46,443 bases of DNA, from contig JAFRJF010000309.1 of the NCBI GenBank assembly GCA_017432405.1, positions 1 through 46,443 on the forward strand. Reading direction: 5' to 3'. Source of the stretch: Clostridia bacterium. Its GTDB lineage: Bacteria > Bacillota_A > Clostridia > Christensenellales > Aristaeellaceae. The notes below the pieces were generated by a model, which was not told where the DNA came from, did not search any database, and saw only the letters and a list, made by a program, of their open reading frames with translations. The position numbers and the translations under genes are program-made. Numbering within the stretch: the stretch's first letter is position 1; each line of letters starts with the position of its first letter. Below are positions 1 through 6,777 of this stretch, one piece after another.

Positions 1-1
1 G

Positions 2-1189
2 GCCATCTCCTCTTCCGACGTCACCGTCGGCCAGCTGATCGCTGACGCGATGGAGAAGGTCGGCAAGGACGGCGTCATCACCGTCGAGGAGTCCAAGACC
101 ATGAAGACCGAGCTGAGCATCGTCGAGGGCATGCAGTTTGACCGCGGCTACGCCTCCTCCTACATGTGCACCGACATGGAGAAGATGGAAGCCGTGCTGG
201 ACAACCCGCTGATCCTGATCACCGACAAGAAGATTTCCAACATCCAGGAGATCATCGGCCTGCTGGAGCAGGTGGTGCAGCAGGGAAAGAAGCTGCTGAT
301 CATCGCCGAGGACGTCGAGGGCGAAGCCCTGGCCACCCTGGTGCTGAACAAGCTGCGCGGCACCTTCACCTGCGTGGCCGTCAAGGCCCCGGGCTTCGGC
401 GACCGCCGCAAGGCCATGCTTCAGGATATCGCCATACTGACCGGCGGCCAGGTCATCACCGAGGAGCTGGGCCTGGAGCTGAAGGAAGCCACCATCGACA
501 TGCTGGGCTCCGCCCGTCAGGTGAAGATCGACAAGGAAAACACCGTCATCGTCGAGGGCGCCGGTGATTCCGACGAGATCAAGGCCCGCATCGCCTCCAT
601 TCGCAGCCAGATCGAGGACACCACCTCCGATTACGACCGTGAGAAGCTGCAGGAGCGCCTGGCCAAGCTGTCCGGCGGCGTCGCCGTGATCAACGTCGGC
701 GCGGCCACCGAGGTCGAGATGAAGGAGCGCAAGCTGCGCATCGAAGACGCCCTGGCCGCCACCCGCGCTGCCGTGGAAGAGGGCATCGTGCCCGGCGGTG
801 GCACCGCGCTGCTGAACGCCAGCAAGTCCGTGGCCAAGCTGATCTCCGAGGCCAGCGGCGACGAGAAGACCGGCGTGCAGATCGTGCTGCGCGCGCTGGA
901 GGAGCCCGTCCGCCAGATCGCCAAGAACGCCGGCGCAGAGGGCAGCCTGATCGTCGAGAAGATCAAGAGCCGCAAGTCCACCACCTTCGGCTATGACGCC
1001 GCCAAGGATGAATACGCCGACATGATGGAGCGCGGCATCGCCGACCCCACCAAGGTCACCCGCTCTGCCCTGCAGAACGCCGCTTCCGTGGCCGCGATGG
1101 TGCTGACCACCGAATCTCTGGTCACCGACATCCCCGCGCCGGAACCGGCTGCTCCCGCCGGCAACCCCGGCATGGGCGGCATGTATTGA
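2..1189 (+). CDS. groL: Chaperonin GroEL (60 kDa), C-terminal part
   Basis: The subunit forms the 14-mer ATP-driven folding chamber of the cytosol with GroES. The reading frame is open from base 2, so the gene begins outside the window; about 396 of the usual 540 or so residues are present. Visible family signatures include [11 protein letters not shown], the apical-domain stretch [13 protein letters not shown], the equatorial motif [14 protein letters not shown] and the Met/Gly-rich end GMGGMY. No frameshift or stop is seen. A hairpin terminator follows 20 bases after the stop. groES would be expected upstream but lies outside. Identification is firm; only the N-terminal quarter is unseen. 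Confidence 0.98.
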   Translation, partial: AISSSDVTVGQLIADAMEKVGKDGVITVEESKTMKTELSIVEGMQFDRGYASSYMCTDMEKMEAVLDNPLILITDKKISNIQEIIGLLEQVVQQGKKLLIIAEDVEGEALATLVLNKLRGTFTCVAVKAPGFGDRRKAMLQDIAILTGGQVITEELGLELKEATIDMLGSARQVKIDKENTVIVEGAGDSDEIKARIASIRSQIEDTTSDYDREKLQERLAKLSGGVAVINVGAATEVEMKERKLRIEDALAATRAAVEEGIVPGGGTALLNASKSVAKLISEASGDEKTGVQIVLRALEEPVRQIAKNAGAEGSLIVEKIKSRKSTTFGYDAAKDEYADMMERGIADPTKVTRSALQNAASVAAMVLTTESLVTDIPAPEPAAPAGNPGMGGMY

Positions 1190-1208
1190 TGCAAGCCTGA
1201 GGCTTTTT

Positions 1209-1248
1209 GGGCGCGACTCCCTTATTTCGGAGCCGCGCCCTTGGCGTT
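1209..1248 (+). terminator. Rho-independent terminator of groEL
   Basis: GGGCGCGACTCC (1209-1220) pairs with GGAGCCGCGCCC (1229-1240) with one mismatch, around an 8-base loop. Only a short T-poor tail follows. Confidence 0.7.
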
Positions 1249-1316
1249 ATTCATGCTGTATAAATGAACAATCCAATTCAAAAATGCATTGTATCTATTA
1301 AATAATCTAAAATCGC

Positions 1317-1345
1317 TTGATAAATACGAATTAATGTGATACGAT
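1317..1345 (+). promoter_or_regulatory. Predicted promoter of the ROK regulator
   Basis: TTGATA (1317-1322), a 17-base spacer and TACGAT (1340-1345) lie in an AT-rich stretch about 115 bases before the ROK gene. This implies a 5' leader of roughly 110 bases with no other feature seen in it. Confidence 0.55.
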
Positions 1346-1460
1346 ATAGATAAGTATACTATTCACGCTCTAAGCATACCTTCACTCTCTCTGCTTCCCC
1401 TGCCGGTTCGGACAGCCTCGCTGATCCGCGTCTGCGCCGATATTAAGGAAAGGGATCCGT

Positions 1461-2699
1461 ATGAAATATTTGCCCCAGGACAAGTTTGGTTTCGTCCATA
1501 CCGGCTACCAGCAGCAGGTCAAGGAAGCCAACATCAAGCGCATTTTCGACTTGGTGCGCAGCGGGAAGTGCAAATCCCGCGCTGAAATCGTGCGCCACAT
1601 GAACCTGAGCGCCACGAGCGTCTCAGTGCTGGTGGAGGAGCTGGCCAACCGCAAGCTGATCGACGAGACCGGCCCTGCACAGACCTCCCTGCCCGGGCGG
1701 CGGCCCATCAGCCTGCGGCTGAACAAGACCGCCCATCACCTGGCGGTGTTCTCGGTCAAGCCCGAGGGCGTACGCTTTGCGCTGATGAGCCTGGAATGCC
1801 GCATCCTCGAGGATCGCTTTTTCCCGCTGGATTGCCACACGCTTGACGAAGCCACCGCCGGCGACGCCTACATCGACCTGTTCGACGACATACTGCGCAA
1901 CCAATCGAAGCGGTTCAACCCCTCCCGCGCCGTGATGATCGGCGTCTGCTTCCCCGGCATATACATCGAGCAGGACCACCTGTTCCACACCGAAACGGCG
2001 CTGGGCTTCCCGCTGACCGAGGAATCCATCCGCCGTTTCCAGAAGCGCGTGGGCCTGTCGGTGTTCCTGTTCAACAGCACCCGCAGCATGGCCTATGCCG
2101 AGAAGAAGTTCCTGGACGCCGCCAATCCCGACGTCCCGGACGCCCCGGACACCCAGAACATGATATTCGTCGAGATTCGCGGAGGCATACGCTGTTCGTT
2201 CATATCAAACGGCGATATCTATCCCGGCCCCTTCAACGTATCCGGCGAGATCGGCCACTTCACCATCGATTACAGAGGAAGGCCCTGCTCCTGCGGCAAC
2301 CGCGGGTGCCTGGAGCGCTACGTCAACCTGAACGCCATGCTGGAGGACGCGCGGCAGGCCGCCGAAGCGGCGGGCATCGAGCCCCCGGACAGCCTGGAGG
2401 CGCTGGCGCAGCGCTACCCCGACGAGCCCGCCCTGCTGGAAGCCGTCAAGCAGTCGGCGCAGCTGCTGGCCTTCGGCCTGTACAGCGTCATGTGCAGCTC
2501 CGGCATGCGGCGCATCGTGTTGGGCGGCGGCATCGAGGCCATGGGCGACGGCTTCCTGCGGGAGGTCTATCACGCCCTGTGCAGCCGGACCTCGCTGATT
2601 CGCCACATAGATCTCTCCTACGCCCAGGCCGGCCCCAACGCCGAGGTCCTCGGCGTGGCCGAGCACTACCTGGACAAGTTGTTTACGATCACGATGTGA
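1461..2699 (+). CDS. ROK-family transcriptional regulator (NagC/XylR type)
   Basis: A 412-residue cytosolic protein with an N-terminal winged helix (about residues 15-70) followed by a ROK sugar-kinase-like domain. The zinc-binding ROK signature appears as CSCGNRGCLERYV near residue 275, and a glycine-rich LGGGIE segment lies near residue 355. Family members of this length are usually repressors that sense a sugar or sugar phosphate rather than kinases. The start is supported by the purine-rich AAGGAAAGGG about 7 bases upstream. It stands alone between two terminators, so its target sugar genes are not evident. The PTS genes at 33-37 kb are a possible but unsupported target. Confidence 0.92.
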   Translation: MKYLPQDKFGFVHTGYQQQVKEANIKRIFDLVRSGKCKSRAEIVRHMNLSATSVSVLVEELANRKLIDETGPAQTSLPGRRPISLRLNKTAHHLAVFSVKPEGVRFALMSLECRILEDRFFPLDCHTLDEATAGDAYIDLFDDILRNQSKRFNPSRAVMIGVCFPGIYIEQDHLFHTETALGFPLTEESIRRFQKRVGLSVFLFNSTRSMAYAEKKFLDAANPDVPDAPDTQNMIFVEIRGGIRCSFISNGDIYPGPFNVSGEIGHFTIDYRGRPCSCGNRGCLERYVNLNAMLEDARQAAEAAGIEPPDSLEALAQRYPDEPALLEAVKQSAQLLAFGLYSVMCSSGMRRIVLGGGIEAMGDGFLREVYHALCSRTSLIRHIDLSYAQAGPNAEVLGVAEHYLDKLFTITM

Positions 2700-2717
2700 T
2701 GGCCACGGGATGAGGAT

Positions 2718-2742
2718 CGCCCCCGACGCGGGGGCGGTTTTT
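2718..2742 (+). terminator. Rho-independent terminator of the ROK gene
   Basis: Perfect 7-bp stem CGCCCCC/GGGGGCG around GACGC, followed by GTTTTTG. Confidence 0.85.
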
Positions 2743-2767
2743 GTCTATGCGATATGATACCGGTGCG

Positions 2768-2968
2768 TCAAGCCATGTTCTTTGCCATCCTGCGATTGCG
2801 CTCGGCCAATGCATCAAGCGCCTTTGCCCACAATTCGGGATTCTTCTGCGGATCAATCTCGGGAGAATCCTCGTCTTCGATAAAAGGGAATTCCCGGGAT
2901 GCTTCGATCTCCCTGACCTGATCTTCTGTCGGTATCGCGTCTGCTTTTATCATAAAATGAATATCCAC
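2768..2968 (-). CDS. Small acidic protein, antitoxin-like
   Basis: A 66-residue protein starting at GTG. It carries an IEDEDSPEI segment near residues 30-38 and a basic helical end (ALAERNRRMAKN). Small proteins with a central DEDSPE-type stretch and a charged C-terminal helix are common as antitoxins in Clostridia; that link is from memory of the family pattern, not a search. No convincing toxin gene is adjacent. A tiny ORF with its own promoter lies upstream (3063-3128). Base composition is lower in GC than the core genes. It could be an orphan antitoxin or a remnant. Confidence 0.5.
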   Translation of the reverse strand: MDIHFMIKADAIPTEDQVREIEASREFPFIEDEDSPEIDPQKNPELWAKALDALAERNRRMAKNMA

Positions 2969-3062
2969 TTATTATCACCTGCCCTTTCATTCGATCAGGT
3001 TCTTCCAAACACGGCATCATTATACAATCCGCGTTCAGCAGGCGTCGCATGCCTTGCGGATA

Positions 3063-3128
3063 TCAATCGATAATAATCCTTTCCGTCCTATGGTCGTTGA
3101 CCGCAAATCTGACATCCCGCATTCGCAT
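3063..3128 (-). CDS. Tiny ORF with promoter and RBS; leader peptide or gene remnant
   Basis: A 21-codon ORF (MRMRDVRFAVNDHRTERIIID) preceded by AGGGAG and by a good promoter at 3160-3186. An alternative ATG is two codons in, with better spacing to the ribosome site. It ends just before the antitoxin-like gene and may be the surviving start of a lost gene or a short upstream ORF of the same transcript. I recognise no family. Confidence 0.3.
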   Translation of the reverse strand: MRMRDVRFAVNDHRTERIIID

Positions 3129-3159
3129 GATCTCCCTGAAGGTTCTAATCTGATCATAC

Positions 3160-3187
3160 TATAGCACAATCAAGTGCTTTCGTCAAT
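3160..3187 (-). promoter_or_regulatory. Predicted promoter for 3128 and 2968 genes
   Basis: On the minus strand, TTGACG, a 17-base spacer and TATAGT, starting directly after the stop codon of the first XRE gene, so this unit is transcribed separately from it. Confidence 0.6.
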
Positions 3188-3430
3188 CTATTTGATCTCC
3201 TGTTCCAATTCATCGAAGACCGGCGCGCTGAAAAACGTGCCGAGGGTCATTTCCAGCCCGTCGCAGAGCTTCTTGATCAGGTTGATTGTCACTTCCCTGC
3301 GCCGCCCGTCCAGCATGCTGTAGACCGTGGAGGGCGTCACCCCAGAGCGGTATGCCAGTTCGTTGGGCCGCATGTTTCGCTGATCAAGTATCTCCCGGAA
3401 CCGCTCCACCACTGCTTCTTTTACGCCCAT
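3188..3430 (-). CDS. XRE-family repressor, copy 1
   Basis: An 80-residue cytosolic DNA-binding protein. The helix-turn-helix spans about residues 18-45 (NELAYRSGVTPSTVYSML), with a typical Cro/CI continuation (NLIKKLCDGLEMTLGTFF). It is a near-identical paralogue of the gene at 4200-4463 (both begin MGVKEAVV). The start has GAGGTGAG about 7 bases upstream. Three evenly spaced palindromic sites lie just upstream (3465-3534), so autoregulation is likely. What it controlled divergently seems to be gone: promoter and leader sequence resemble copy 2, but no gene follows. Confidence 0.9.
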   Translation of the reverse strand: MGVKEAVVERFREILDQRNMRPNELAYRSGVTPSTVYSMLDGRRREVTINLIKKLCDGLEMTLGTFFSAPVFDELEQEIK

Positions 3431-3464
3431 ATCCTCTCACCTCAATAAAAGGATACAGAATTTT

Positions 3465-3534
3465 ACGCAAAAGCATGTACGCACTTGCGTTTTTCTTTGC
3501 CGCATTGCATATTGATTGCATCACGCACTCGCGT
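3465..3534. promoter_or_regulatory. Operator array, copy 1 (three ACGCA-N2-TGCGT sites)
   Basis: Sites at 3465-3476 (ACGCAAAAGCAT, right half decayed), 3479-3490 (ACGCACTTGCGT, perfect) and 3523-3534 (ACGCACTCGCGT, one change). Centre spacings of 14 and 44 bases are the same as in the array at 4501-4570. A plus-strand -35 box TTGCGT lies inside the middle site, but the -10 (CATATT at 3508-3513) has decayed compared with copy 2. Confidence 0.75.
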
Positions 3535-3657
3535 AATTTTGGTGAGGGAGGGTCGTGTATTGCGTCGTCGCAGGCAAAGCAGTGGGAAGGCGGCAATGCG
3601 ATCATTCTCTCCCGCACCATTGACAGGATCGAAGTCAAGTGGCACAATGCGCTTCAT
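3535..3657. other. Gene-free remnant of a duplicated promoter/leader
   Basis: The first 40 or so bases resemble the leader of the Ig-like gene at 4571 onward (shared GAGGGAGGGTCGTGT), then similarity fades. No ORF with a ribosome site follows. I read it as the leftover of a second copy of the divergent gene, cut short by later change and by the element at 3658. Confidence 0.5.
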
Positions 3658-3813
3658 GTGGCTGTCTCAAAGCGACGTTCCAGCGAAAACACATCCGCAT
3701 GTAGCGGCGGCCCTAAAGGACTAACTTCGTGTCGCAATCTGCCGCCACATGGCGCCTGGCAGGCGCCGCTGCAAACGTATTCCGTGAGGCGAAACGTGTT
3801 CTGAGACAGCCAC
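3658..3813. mobile_element. MITE-like palindromic element, 156 bp
   Basis: Perfect 12-bp terminal inverted repeats GTGGCTGTCTCA (3658-3669) and TGAGACAGCCAC (3802-3813), with inner inverted segments (GCGGCGGC and GCCGCCAC near 3705 and 3750) so that the whole unit can fold back. It has no coding capacity. Termini containing GGCTGTCTCA are seen on some Bacillota insertion sequences; the family assignment is from memory. No clear target duplication is visible. Confidence 0.7.
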
Positions 3814-3852
3814 TTGTTTTTTCAGAAAGCCCTCTGCTTTCAGCATCCGCTC

Positions 3853-4035
3853 CTACTCCCCGACGGTCAGCTCTTCCTGCATCCAGTAAAGCGCCGCAAT
3901 GATGGCATCCAGCACGGTCAGCAGGTCGTCCCGATGCCGGGCCTTCAGCAGCTCCGGGATCTCCAGCCCCTGCCCCTCGTAAAGGCATACCGCGCCGTTG
4001 ACGATCAGGCGCAGTTTCTGTATTTGAGTATCCAA
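3853..4035 (-). CDS. Small helical protein, family A, copy 1
   Basis: A 60-residue protein of unknown function, probably starting at TTG, with a strong AAGGAGGGGG site about 10 bases upstream. It shares most residues with the protein at 6095-6289: both start MDT-IQK-RLIVNGAVCLYEGQGL, have a central R(E/D)DLL-VLDA segment and end in ALYWMQ(E/D)E. Predicted all-helical and cytosolic, no membrane segment. It lies downstream of XRE copy 2 but is separated by a terminator, so it has its own promoter or is weakly co-transcribed. Each family A gene sits beside a small HTH gene in this window, suggesting a partner role, but this is inference. Confidence 0.7.
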   Translation of the reverse strand: MDTQIQKLRLIVNGAVCLYEGQGLEIPELLKARHRDDLLTVLDAIIAALYWMQEELTVGE

Positions 4036-4140
4036 AGCTCTCCCCCTCCTTCTTTCAAACGCGTATCTTGCTTTTATGTGCCGTCTGTACTGTCGCAGGG
4101 TAATTCTGTCTATAATGTCATTATACTGTATTTAATGTAC

Positions 4141-4168
4141 AAAAAAACGGACTTTAACGCCCGTTTTC
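4141..4168 (-). terminator. Terminator of XRE copy 2
   Basis: Minus-strand stem AAAACGG/CCGTTTT followed by a run of seven Ts, 32 bases after the XRE stop. Confidence 0.7.
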
Positions 4169-4199
4169 AATTTTTTCCAATCATCGTCATATTTCCAGC

Positions 4200-4463
4200 C
4201 TATGTAACCTTTATGGCTGCCAATTTGATCTGCCGCTTCAATTCATCAAATACCCGTGCGCTGAAGAACGCGCCCAGGCTCATGTCCAGCCCGCCGCAGA
4301 GCTTCTTGATCAGGTGGATGGCCACTTCCCTGCGCCGCCCGTAGAGCATGCTGTAGACCGTAGAGGGCGTCACCCCCGAGCGGTACGCCAGCTCGTTGGG
4401 CCGCATGTTCCGCTGGTCAAATATCTCCCGAAACCGTGCCACCACTGCTTCCTTTACGCCCAT
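4200..4463 (-). CDS. XRE-family repressor, copy 2
   Basis: An 87-residue Cro/CI-type DNA-binding protein with the same HTH as copy 1 and an extra C-terminal tail of seven residues (LAAIKVT). Start chosen by identity to copy 1 and the upstream GAGGTGAG. It is divergent from the secreted Ig-like gene at 4648, and the shared region carries three operators, one overlapping the -35 box of the divergent promoter. Likely a repressor of both directions. Changes between copies in and near the recognition region are few (D/Y at residue 41), so cross-regulation is plausible. Confidence 0.9.
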   Translation of the reverse strand: MGVKEAVVARFREIFDQRNMRPNELAYRSGVTPSTVYSMLYGRRREVAIHLIKKLCGGLDMSLGAFFSARVFDELKRQIKLAAIKVT

Positions 4464-4500
4464 ATCCCCTCACCTCACAATAAAAAGATAGAAAAATTTT

Positions 4501-4570
4501 ACGCAAACGCGTGGACGCACTTGCGTTTTTGTTGACAACAGTGTATAATGGTTTTATGACGCACCTGCGT
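4501..4570. promoter_or_regulatory. Operator array, copy 2, with divergent promoter
   Basis: Sites at 4501-4512 (ACGCAAACGCGT), 4515-4526 (ACGCACTTGCGT) and 4559-4570 (ACGCACCTGCGT). The plus-strand promoter uses TTGCGT (4521-4526, inside site 2), a 17-base spacer and a perfect TATAAT (4544-4549). A repressor bound at sites 2 and 3 would cover the promoter from both sides. Transcription would start near 4556 and run into the gene at 4648. Confidence 0.8.
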
Positions 4571-4647
4571 AATTTTGATGAGGGAGGGTCGTGTTTCACA
4601 TTGTCCGCAGGTCAACAATATCATTTTTGAAGGAGGAGGAAATCCAC

Positions 4648-6012
4648 ATGACATTTAATTGGAAGAGATTGGCCGCGCTGTTGCTGGCCGTAATGCTGAC
4701 ACTTTCCCTGACCGCTTTGGGTGAGGATGAAATCATCAACAGTGATGATCTGTCCGTCCTTGAAGACATTGAATTGTCTGAGCCCACGAACGATCTCGAC
4801 TTACCGGCTTTGAATCTCGATCTGCAAGAGCCGGTAAACGACGAGATACTTACCCCTGAAGAGGACATTGACGCCGAAGTAATTTCCAATGCATTGGTCA
4901 AAAAGGTCAAAATTGGCGTCAAAGAGAAATACACCATTGACACCAGCAGCCTGAGCGGCAAGCTGACCTTTACTTCCTCGAAAGCAGCCGTGGCCACCGT
5001 CACCAAGAAGGGCGTGATCACGGGCAAGAAGGTGGGCACTGCCAAGATCACCATCAAGACCTCGAAGGGCAAGAAGTATACGGTTACTGTAACAGTCGCA
5101 AAGGCGCCGTCAAAGGTGACGCTGAACAAGAAGACGGCGACCCTGGAGGTTGGCGACACGCTTCAGCTGAAAGCGAAATTGCCGAGCAAGACCGCCTCCA
5201 ACAAGATTACCTGGACCAGCAGCAACAAGAATGTGGCTACCGTCAGCAACAAAGGCAAGGTTACCGCCAAAGGCGAAGGCACTGCCACCATTACGGTCAA
5301 GACCTTCAACGGCAAGAAAGCCAGATGTAAGGTGACGGTTGTTGATGAGCAGGCACCTGTTTTATCTGCGGACCCGACGAGTATAAACATCGAAGCTGGT
5401 AAATCGCAGAACGTCAGGATAACCTATCTCAACGACAATACCATTGTTTGGAAGGTCAGCAACTCGGATATCGCAACCTGCCAGTGGATTGATGGATGGG
5501 ATGGCGATACCTGCCAGTTGACCATCACCGGCCTGAGTGCAGGCAGTGCCACTGTTACCGTGTATGACGAAACCACGCAAGACTACGTAGATATCCACGT
5601 CACTGTATACGGCCAAGTAGAGAAGATCACAGAACTGTCCGGATTGATGTTCAAAACCATTCCTGAAGCCAATGCGATGCTGGATCTCAAGCTGACCTAT
5701 TATGAGGAAAACATGTACACATGCGACTATTTCAGCGTACTTGTTGACAGCAAAGGCAAAATCAATACGGTTGGCTTTTTCAACAACTATGGTGCTTACA
5801 CCTTGATGGGACAATGGCCTGGCCGTTCTTTGTCCAATGCCGCTAATAGCCTCTTCAATATGGGCTTTAAGCTGCAAAGCGACGTTGACCAGCTTGGTAC
5901 CTTTACACATCCCGATTTGCCGGGTTGCAAATTGCTTTTGAAGTATTCCAACAGCAAAGTAGATTATCTCATTTTTGGCACGACCAGTAGCAATGTGTCC
6001 AATTTCTTTTGA
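4648..6012 (+). CDS. Secreted protein with bacterial Ig-like (Big_2) domains
   Basis: A 454-residue exported protein. Residues 1-25 form a signal peptide (WKRLAALLLAVMLTLSLTALG), then an acidic linker, then two clear Big_2 domains (about residues 95-160 and 165-235, each with the VATV..KG.(I/V)TGK/TAKG pattern), a third weaker Ig-like domain (about 238-320) and a unique C-terminal domain of about 130 residues. The ATG at 4648 is preferred over an in-frame ATG at 4591 because AAGGAGGAGG sits just upstream and the signal peptide begins there. No sorting motif or anchor is seen. Control by the divergent XRE repressor is indicated by the operators in its promoter. Function is probably surface adhesion or binding, unknown in detail. 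Confidence 0.9.
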   Translation: MTFNWKRLAALLLAVMLTLSLTALGEDEIINSDDLSVLEDIELSEPTNDLDLPALNLDLQEPVNDEILTPEEDIDAEVISNALVKKVKIGVKEKYTIDTSSLSGKLTFTSSKAAVATVTKKGVITGKKVGTAKITIKTSKGKKYTVTVTVAKAPSKVTLNKKTATLEVGDTLQLKAKLPSKTASNKITWTSSNKNVATVSNKGKVTAKGEGTATITVKTFNGKKARCKVTVVDEQAPVLSADPTSINIEAGKSQNVRITYLNDNTIVWKVSNSDIATCQWIDGWDGDTCQLTITGLSAGSATVTVYDETTQDYVDIHVTVYGQVEKITELSGLMFKTIPEANAMLDLKLTYYEENMYTCDYFSVLVDSKGKINTVGFFNNYGAYTLMGQWPGRSLSNAANSLFNMGFKLQSDVDQLGTFTHPDLPGCKLLLKYSNSKVDYLIFGTTSSNVSNFF

Positions 6013-6071
6013 GCAGCAGAACGCTTGACCATTCGCATATCTTTGCATCTGATTATTTCCTGTAAGGAACC

Positions 6072-6101
6072 GGTCTGAACCCTTGTAACAGGGTTCAGAC
6101 C
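6072..6101. terminator. Bidirectional terminator between convergent genes
   Basis: Perfect 11-bp stem GGTCTGAACCC/GGGTTCAGACC around a short loop, between the Ig-like gene (+) and family A copy 2 (-), whose stop codon lies in the right arm. Confidence 0.8.
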
Positions 6102-6289
6102 AATTTAGCCTCGTGCATTTCTATCTCATCTTGCATCCAATACAGCGCCAGGATTAATGCATCCAATACGATAAGAAGGTCCTCCCTATTATGTGTCTCC
6201 AAAATACCCGGAATATCCAACCCTTGCCCCTCGTAGAGACATACTGCTCCGTTGACGATCAACCGCATTTTCTGAATCAGCGTATCCAT
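6095..6289 (-). CDS. Small helical protein, family A, copy 2
   Basis: A 64-residue paralogue of the protein at 3853-4035, again ending in the LYWMQDE motif plus a short tail. The ATG at 6289 is chosen over one at 6310 because the predicted transcription start (near 6316) leaves almost no leader for the upstream ATG, AAGTGAGG sits correctly for 6289, and the paralogue starts at the same residue. The promoter is a perfect consensus (6323-6351), so this gene is probably strongly expressed. It is divergent from the small HTH gene at 6445. Function unknown. Confidence 0.75.
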   Translation of the reverse strand: MDTLIQKMRLIVNGAVCLYEGQGLDIPGILETHNREDLLIVLDALILALYWMQDEIEMHEAKLV

Positions 6290-6322
6290 GTCCTCACTTT
6301 CAAATTTCATTTATTCATTTAT

Positions 6323-6351
6323 ATTATACATGTTAAAATATACCTTGTCAA
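6323..6351 (-). promoter_or_regulatory. Consensus promoter of family A copy 2
   Basis: Minus-strand TTGACA, 17-base spacer, TATAAT: a perfect match at both boxes. Confidence 0.8.
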
Positions 6352-6391
6352 TCCATATTACACCCATTAATATAAATAATATATATATGAA

Positions 6392-6420
6392 TTGACCATT
6401 CACACTTCAAAATGTATAAT
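6392..6420 (+). promoter_or_regulatory. Promoter of the small HTH gene
   Basis: TTGACC (6392-6397), 17-base spacer, TATAAT (6415-6420). It rules out the ATG at 6412 as start of the next gene. Confidence 0.75.
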
Positions 6421-6444
6421 CAAGTGTTGAAAGGATGTGATGCC

Positions 6445-6660
6445 ATGAGCATGGTTGAAGCCATTCGCATTGCCTGTGTGAAGCGGGGCAATATCTCGGA
6501 GGCTGAATTGGCGCGGCGCGTGGGCGTTTCGCCGCAAAATTTTCACAACAAGATGAAGCGGGATAATTTCACAGAAACCGATCTGCGGGAAATCGCCGAA
6601 GCCCTGGGCTTGCAACTGGAAATCAGCTTTGTCAATCCCGAAACGGGGGAACGCATATAA
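6445..6660 (+). CDS. Small HTH DNA-binding protein
   Basis: A 71-residue protein consisting almost wholly of an XRE-type helix-turn-helix (SEAELARRVGVSPQNFHNKM, about residues 18-37) and a following helix (LREIAEALGL). The start at 6445 follows AAAGGATGTGA and is downstream of the predicted transcription start. It is not closely related to the two XRE copies. Its gene is divergent from family A copy 2, so it may control that gene. Plasmid, phage and chromosomal regulators share this size. Confidence 0.85.
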   Translation: MSMVEAIRIACVKRGNISEAELARRVGVSPQNFHNKMKRDNFTETDLREIAEALGLQLEISFVNPETGERI

Positions 6661-6690
6661 GCATTTCTATTCTCCTATTTCAAACAGAAA

Positions 6691-6753
6691 CGGCCCTTCG
6701 CTTCGCTCAGGATGACAACACATCGTTGCCATTCTGAGCAAAGCGAAGGACCG
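6691..6753. repeat. Imperfect palindrome (29-bp arms), bidirectional terminator or REP-like element
   Basis: Left arm 6691-6719 and right arm 6725-6753 are inverted copies with four differences, all transitions that allow G-U pairs in one strand. The core CTTCGCTTCGCTCAGGATGAC resembles short palindromes scattered in many Bacillota genomes (from memory). It separates two convergent genes. Confidence 0.65.
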
Positions 6754-6777
6754 CTTCAAATTACAAAATGCGATCTC

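Noticed and set aside
2205..2666. Long opposite-strand frames in GC-rich genes (for example within the ROK gene, dap, arg and Rnf genes)
   Set aside because: Typical high-GC shadow frames of alternating Ala/Gly/Arg/His content, without ribosome sites or domains, fully overlapped by recognised genes.
4532..4549. TTGACA at 4532 paired with TATAAT at 4544 as a promoter
   Set aside because: The spacer would be only 6 bases; TTGCGT at 4521 gives the correct 17.
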